In this document: in pieces, positions 61,707 through 64,000 of the stretch
Numbering within the stretch: position 1 is the first letter of the stretch
Layout of the letters: the number at the start of each line of letters is the position of its first letter
Assembly: GCA_903839675.1 (NCBI GenBank)
Contig: CAIMDB010000001.1
Span: 1-64,000, forward strand
Direction of reading: 5' to 3'
Origin: an uncultured Sphingomonadales bacterium
GTDB lineage: Bacteria; Pseudomonadota; Alphaproteobacteria; Sphingomonadales; Sphingomonadaceae
DNA length: 64,000 bases
Made by a program: the position numbers and the translations under genes
Notes under the pieces: generated by a model
What the model was told of the DNA's origin: nothing
What the model saw: only the letters and a program-made list of their open reading frames with translations
Databases searched by the model: none

Positions 61707-62098
61707 GCGACGATGTTTTCCAGCTTGTGCATCTGATCATCGGTCAGGCCGAAGTGATGGCCGACTTCATGCACCAGCACATGCGCAACCAGATGTTCCA
61801 GCGTCTCGCCACTCTCCGCCCATTCATCGAGGATGGGCCTGCGGAACAGGTGGACGGTTGTCGGCAGATCACCCGTTTGCGCGGTCTCGCCAACGGGGCG
61901 GCCCGAATAGAGGCCTGAGAGCTCAAAGGGGTCTTCAATGCCCATTTCGGACAGTGTTTCCGCATCGGCGAAATCGTCCACGATCAGCGCGACATGGCCC
62001 AGATGACTGCGGAACAGCTCCGGCAGGCGCGACAAGGCATTGCGCGCCAAGGATTCAATGTCCGAACAGCTCGGCGCCAGTTGACCTTTCCCCGTCAT
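61703..62098 (-). CDS. zincin-like metallopeptidase family protein
   Basis: A 131-aa protein of the DUF1025-like minigluzincin group: the Zn motif HEVGHHFGLTDDQM (HExxH plus later Asp/Glu) is near the C-terminus. A conserved block TTVHLFRRPILDEWAES precedes it. Proteolysis is likely but not proved for the group. ATG 62098 gives the usual length; a longer frame would read into the phhB gene. It overlaps ccmA by 4 nt. Confidence 0.88.
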   Translation of the reverse strand: MTGKGQLAPSCSDIESLARNALSRLPELFRSHLGHVALIVDDFADAETLSEMGIEDPFELSGLYSGRPVGETAQTGDLPTTVHLFRRPILDEWAESGETLEHLVAHVLVHEVGHHFGLTDDQMHKLENIVA

Positions 62099-62135
62099 CC
62101 CTGCGACATAGAGGTATAAACGAAAGAGGCAAAGC

Positions 62136-62426
62136 ATGGTCGAACAACTCTCCCCCGAAGAACGCACTGCAGCTCTTGATCGGCTAGGCGAATGGGACGT
62201 CGATGACGCCCGTGACGGCATCACCCGCCAGTTCATCTTCAAGGATTTCTCAGAAGCCTTCGCCTTCATGACGCGCGTGGCGCTCTTGGCTGAAGTGCAG
62301 GACCATCATCCCGAATGGTCGAACGTGTGGAACCGCGTCGACATCTTGCTGACCACGCATGACGCAGGCGGATTGTCGCAGCGGGATATCAAGATGGCGA
62401 CGTCGATTGACGCGTTGGTGGAGTAG
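62136..62426 (+). CDS. phhB: pterin-4a-carbinolamine dehydratase
   Basis: A 96-aa enzyme (EC 4.2.1.96): [54 protein letters not shown] carries the active-site His triad (HH and TTHD). It recycles tetrahydrobiopterin cofactor for aromatic amino-acid hydroxylases; such a hydroxylase is not in the window. It is divergent from the metallopeptidase gene with a gap of 37 nt. Confidence 0.95.
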   Translation: MVEQLSPEERTAALDRLGEWDVDDARDGITRQFIFKDFSEAFAFMTRVALLAEVQDHHPEWSNVWNRVDILLTTHDAGGLSQRDIKMATSIDALVE

Positions 62427-62448
62427 TTAGCGGACTGGCGGAGACGCC

Positions 62449-63408
62449 CTATTTTCCCCGGATCCATTGCGCACGGACGAACCATCCGAGCACACCGATC
62501 GCAAGGGCAAGGCAGACGCCGGTGACGCCCCAAAAGGCCCAAGGTTCTCTGGCATAAGGGATGCCTTCGACGTTCATCCCGAGCAGGCCGGTGATGAAGG
62601 TCAGCGGCAGGAAGATGAGGGCGACGATGGAGATGAGCAGCGCGCGGGTGTCGATCACCTCAGCCCGGCGGTCGGTCAGTTCTTCATGGATGAGGGCGGC
62701 ACGTTCGCGCATCGCCTCCAACTCTTCGGCCATGCGGGCGGCGCGGTCTGCGGCTTCGCGCAGGTGCATCCGGTCATCCTCGTCGAGCCAGTCGAGCTCG
62801 GCTGCGGCCAACCGTTCCAGCGCCTGACGTTGCGGGGCGACGAAGCGGCGGTATGAAATGGCCTGGCTGCGCACCTCGGTCACGCGCCTGCGGGTGGCAA
62901 GGATGCTGGCAGAATCCACGGCGACTTCGCAATCGTCCATCGTGTCGCCCAGTTCAGCGACATCGGGGTCAAGCAGATCGCTCGTCGCTTCGGCAAAGCG
63001 GGAGAGAAGATCGCCCGGATCGACAATTTCTCCAGCGTGGAAGCGGTCAATAACGATGTCGAGCGCCTTGGGCGTGCGGAAGCTGACGGAAATGACGCGG
63101 CCACGATCGGCCCAGAAACGGGTGGACACAAGCGCGTCGGGATCATCATCGGGCGTTGTGCCAAGGCCGCGAAGGTTGATCAGCGTGCCACCGCCAATGA
63201 GCGTGGCGCGGGGGCGCGTTTCCTGTGCGAGCATCGCCTCTCGGGCGATGTGGGGAATGTCCGCCTGATCGCGGATCCAGTTGCGCGCGGCATCTTCCCG
63301 CCCGTCCAATTGGAGCCAGATGAGGCCGCCATTGCGGGGCAGGGTGATCGCCTCATCAAAGGACATTTCGGAGGCTGCGCCTTCCCGGAATACAAAGGCG
63401 CGGCTCAT
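62449..63408 (-). CDS. zinc transporter ZntB / CorA family
   Basis: A 319-aa divalent cation transporter: large cytosolic N-domain, two C-terminal helices, and the GMN motif in LLGMNVEGIPYA. ZntB members move Zn2+ with protons. The acidic periplasmic loop is short. ATG 63408 chosen; it overlaps the siroheme synthase stop by 4 nt. CorA-like Mg2+ transport is an alternative. Confidence 0.92.
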   Translation of the reverse strand: MSRAFVFREGAASEMSFDEAITLPRNGGLIWLQLDGREDAARNWIRDQADIPHIAREAMLAQETRPRATLIGGGTLINLRGLGTTPDDDPDALVSTRFWADRGRVISVSFRTPKALDIVIDRFHAGEIVDPGDLLSRFAEATSDLLDPDVAELGDTMDDCEVAVDSASILATRRRVTEVRSQAISYRRFVAPQRQALERLAAAELDWLDEDDRMHLREAADRAARMAEELEAMRERAALIHEELTDRRAEVIDTRALLISIVALIFLPLTFITGLLGMNVEGIPYAREPWAFWGVTGVCLALAIGVLGWFVRAQWIRGK

Positions 63409-64000
63409 AGGCGGTCCAAGAAAAGCGTCATGCCTTCTGGTGCCTCGACGGGCGCTGTTTCGCAAGTGATCCGTGCGGCATCGGCGCGGGCACGGTCAAG
63501 GATGGCAGGGGCAACGCGCGATGTATGCAGGACAGTGTCAGCCTGCCCCAGCAGTCGGGCTTGGGCCAGCGTGAGATCATCCGGCGCATCGGAGGTGAGG
63601 GTGATCCTGTGGAAGGCTGTTTCGACGGTGCGGGCTTCGCCCGCAAGCCAGCTGTCCACCGCCCCGGCGTCAGTTGCGGCCATGGGATCGAGCGGCCCGC
63701 CGGGATCAAAAGCGGCGTCGATGGCGCGCCTGCGGTCAGCCGCATCAGGCCAGCGCGCGCGCATCTTGCTGCGGCCAGCGCCCAGCGCGGTGGCGATAGC
63801 ACCCAGTCCGGCCGGGATGATCTGTTCAAGCCGCTGCCGCAGCGCCTTGGCCAGGCCCGCTGACGCGCCACCGGTGCCGATGGCGATGAGGACGGGGTCA
63901 CGGTCGATAATGGCAGGCAGGGTAAAGTCGCAGGCGGAAGGGCGGTCGACAGCGTTGACGAGCACGCCGCGTGCCTTCAGCCGGGCGATGGCGGCTTCGG
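63405..64000 (-). CDS. siroheme synthase N-terminal-type protein (3' part)
   Basis: The frame is open to the right edge, so its 5' end is missing. Visible residues include ARLKARGVLVNAVDRPSACDFTLPAIIDRDPVLIAIGTGGASAGLAKALRQRLEQIIP, the signature of precorrin-2 dehydrogenase/sirohydrochlorin ferrochelatase (CysG N-half). The tail (ITLTSDAPDDLTLAQARLLGQADTVLHTSRVAPAILDRARADAARI) resembles the first part of a uroporphyrinogen methyltransferase domain but stops far too early for an active one. Confidence 0.85.
   Translation of the reverse strand, partial: EAAIARLKARGVLVNAVDRPSACDFTLPAIIDRDPVLIAIGTGGASAGLAKALRQRLEQIIPAGLGAIATALGAGRSKMRARWPDAADRRRAIDAAFDPGGPLDPMAATDAGAVDSWLAGEARTVETAFHRITLTSDAPDDLTLAQARLLGQADTVLHTSRVAPAILDRARADAARITCETAPVEAPEGMTLFLDRL

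Noticed and set aside
1-64000. CRISPR array, prophage or integron
   Set aside because: No regularly spaced direct repeats, integrases, phage structural genes or cassette arrays were seen.

Overview
The window reads as a 64 kb chromosomal segment of an alphaproteobacterium of the order Sphingomonadales. Evidence: GC-rich coding with strong GC3, a LepA/cox/fab gene content typical of that order, PEPxxWA-CTERM and XrtA-type exopolysaccharide genes, two RcnB-like secreted proteins, a xanthorhodopsin-type proton pump next to a Blh retinal-forming dioxygenase, and dispersed palindromic repeats built on the core GAGCTTGTCGAAGG. The genus cannot be fixed from the sequence alone.

Layout. 1-2.35 kb is a lower-GC end with a TbpB-like lipoprotein, a truncated class IV aminotransferase remnant and a secreted protein of unknown function. 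2.4-5.6 kb holds pyruvate dehydrogenase E2, a hotdog thioesterase and E3, with a repeat-containing leader in front of E3. 5.8-12.4 kb carries a universal stress protein, a glycine-zipper/RcnB protein, free methionine sulfoxide reductase, ArfB, a pseudouridine synthase, a DUF3604 lipoprotein and a HAD phosphatase. 12.5-16.1 kb is a probable nicotinamide riboside uptake set (TonB receptor divergent from pnuC-nadR). 16.2-18.85 kb is an acquired, AT-richer type II restriction-modification pair. 19-24.3 kb has a DUF11 secreted protein, an epoxide-hydrolase-like enzyme, a CsgG-like protein and lepA.

24.4-29.5 kb has a PEP-CTERM protein, an FNR/FixK-box operon (34-aa membrane peptide, DUF465, DksA-like) and a MarR-EmrA-EmrB efflux operon. 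29.5-33.8 kb is the fatty-acid cluster fabD-fabG-acpP-fabF-mltG, followed by tRNA-Pro(CGG). 34-43.2 kb has a sugar MFS carrier, pgl, an MscS channel and XrtA-associated exopolysaccharide genes. 43.2-46.7 kb holds a second RcnB protein, the rhodopsin-blh pair and an orphan [2Fe-2S] subunit. 46.9-50.7 kb carries rpsU, an FKBP isomerase and pyrE-pdxJ-acpS-lepB. 50.9-58.1 kb is the aa3-type cytochrome c oxidase operon with its assembly genes (ctaC, ctaD, ctaB, small CoxF-like, ctaG, ctaE, DUF983, SURF1, TSUP permease), continuing into thrC and an rRNA methyltransferase to 60.4 kb. The right end has ccmAB, a zincin-like metallopeptidase, phhB, a ZntB/CorA-type transporter and a 3'-partial siroheme synthase.

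Most genes are packed into tightly coupled operons with 1-8 nt overlaps (TAATG, TGATG, ATGA). The most notable items are the rhodopsin with an antenna-type glycine, the palindromic repeat translated inside aceF, the repeat-interrupted leader of lpdA, the FNR-box micro-operon and the restriction-modification pair with its own palindromic operator candidate.
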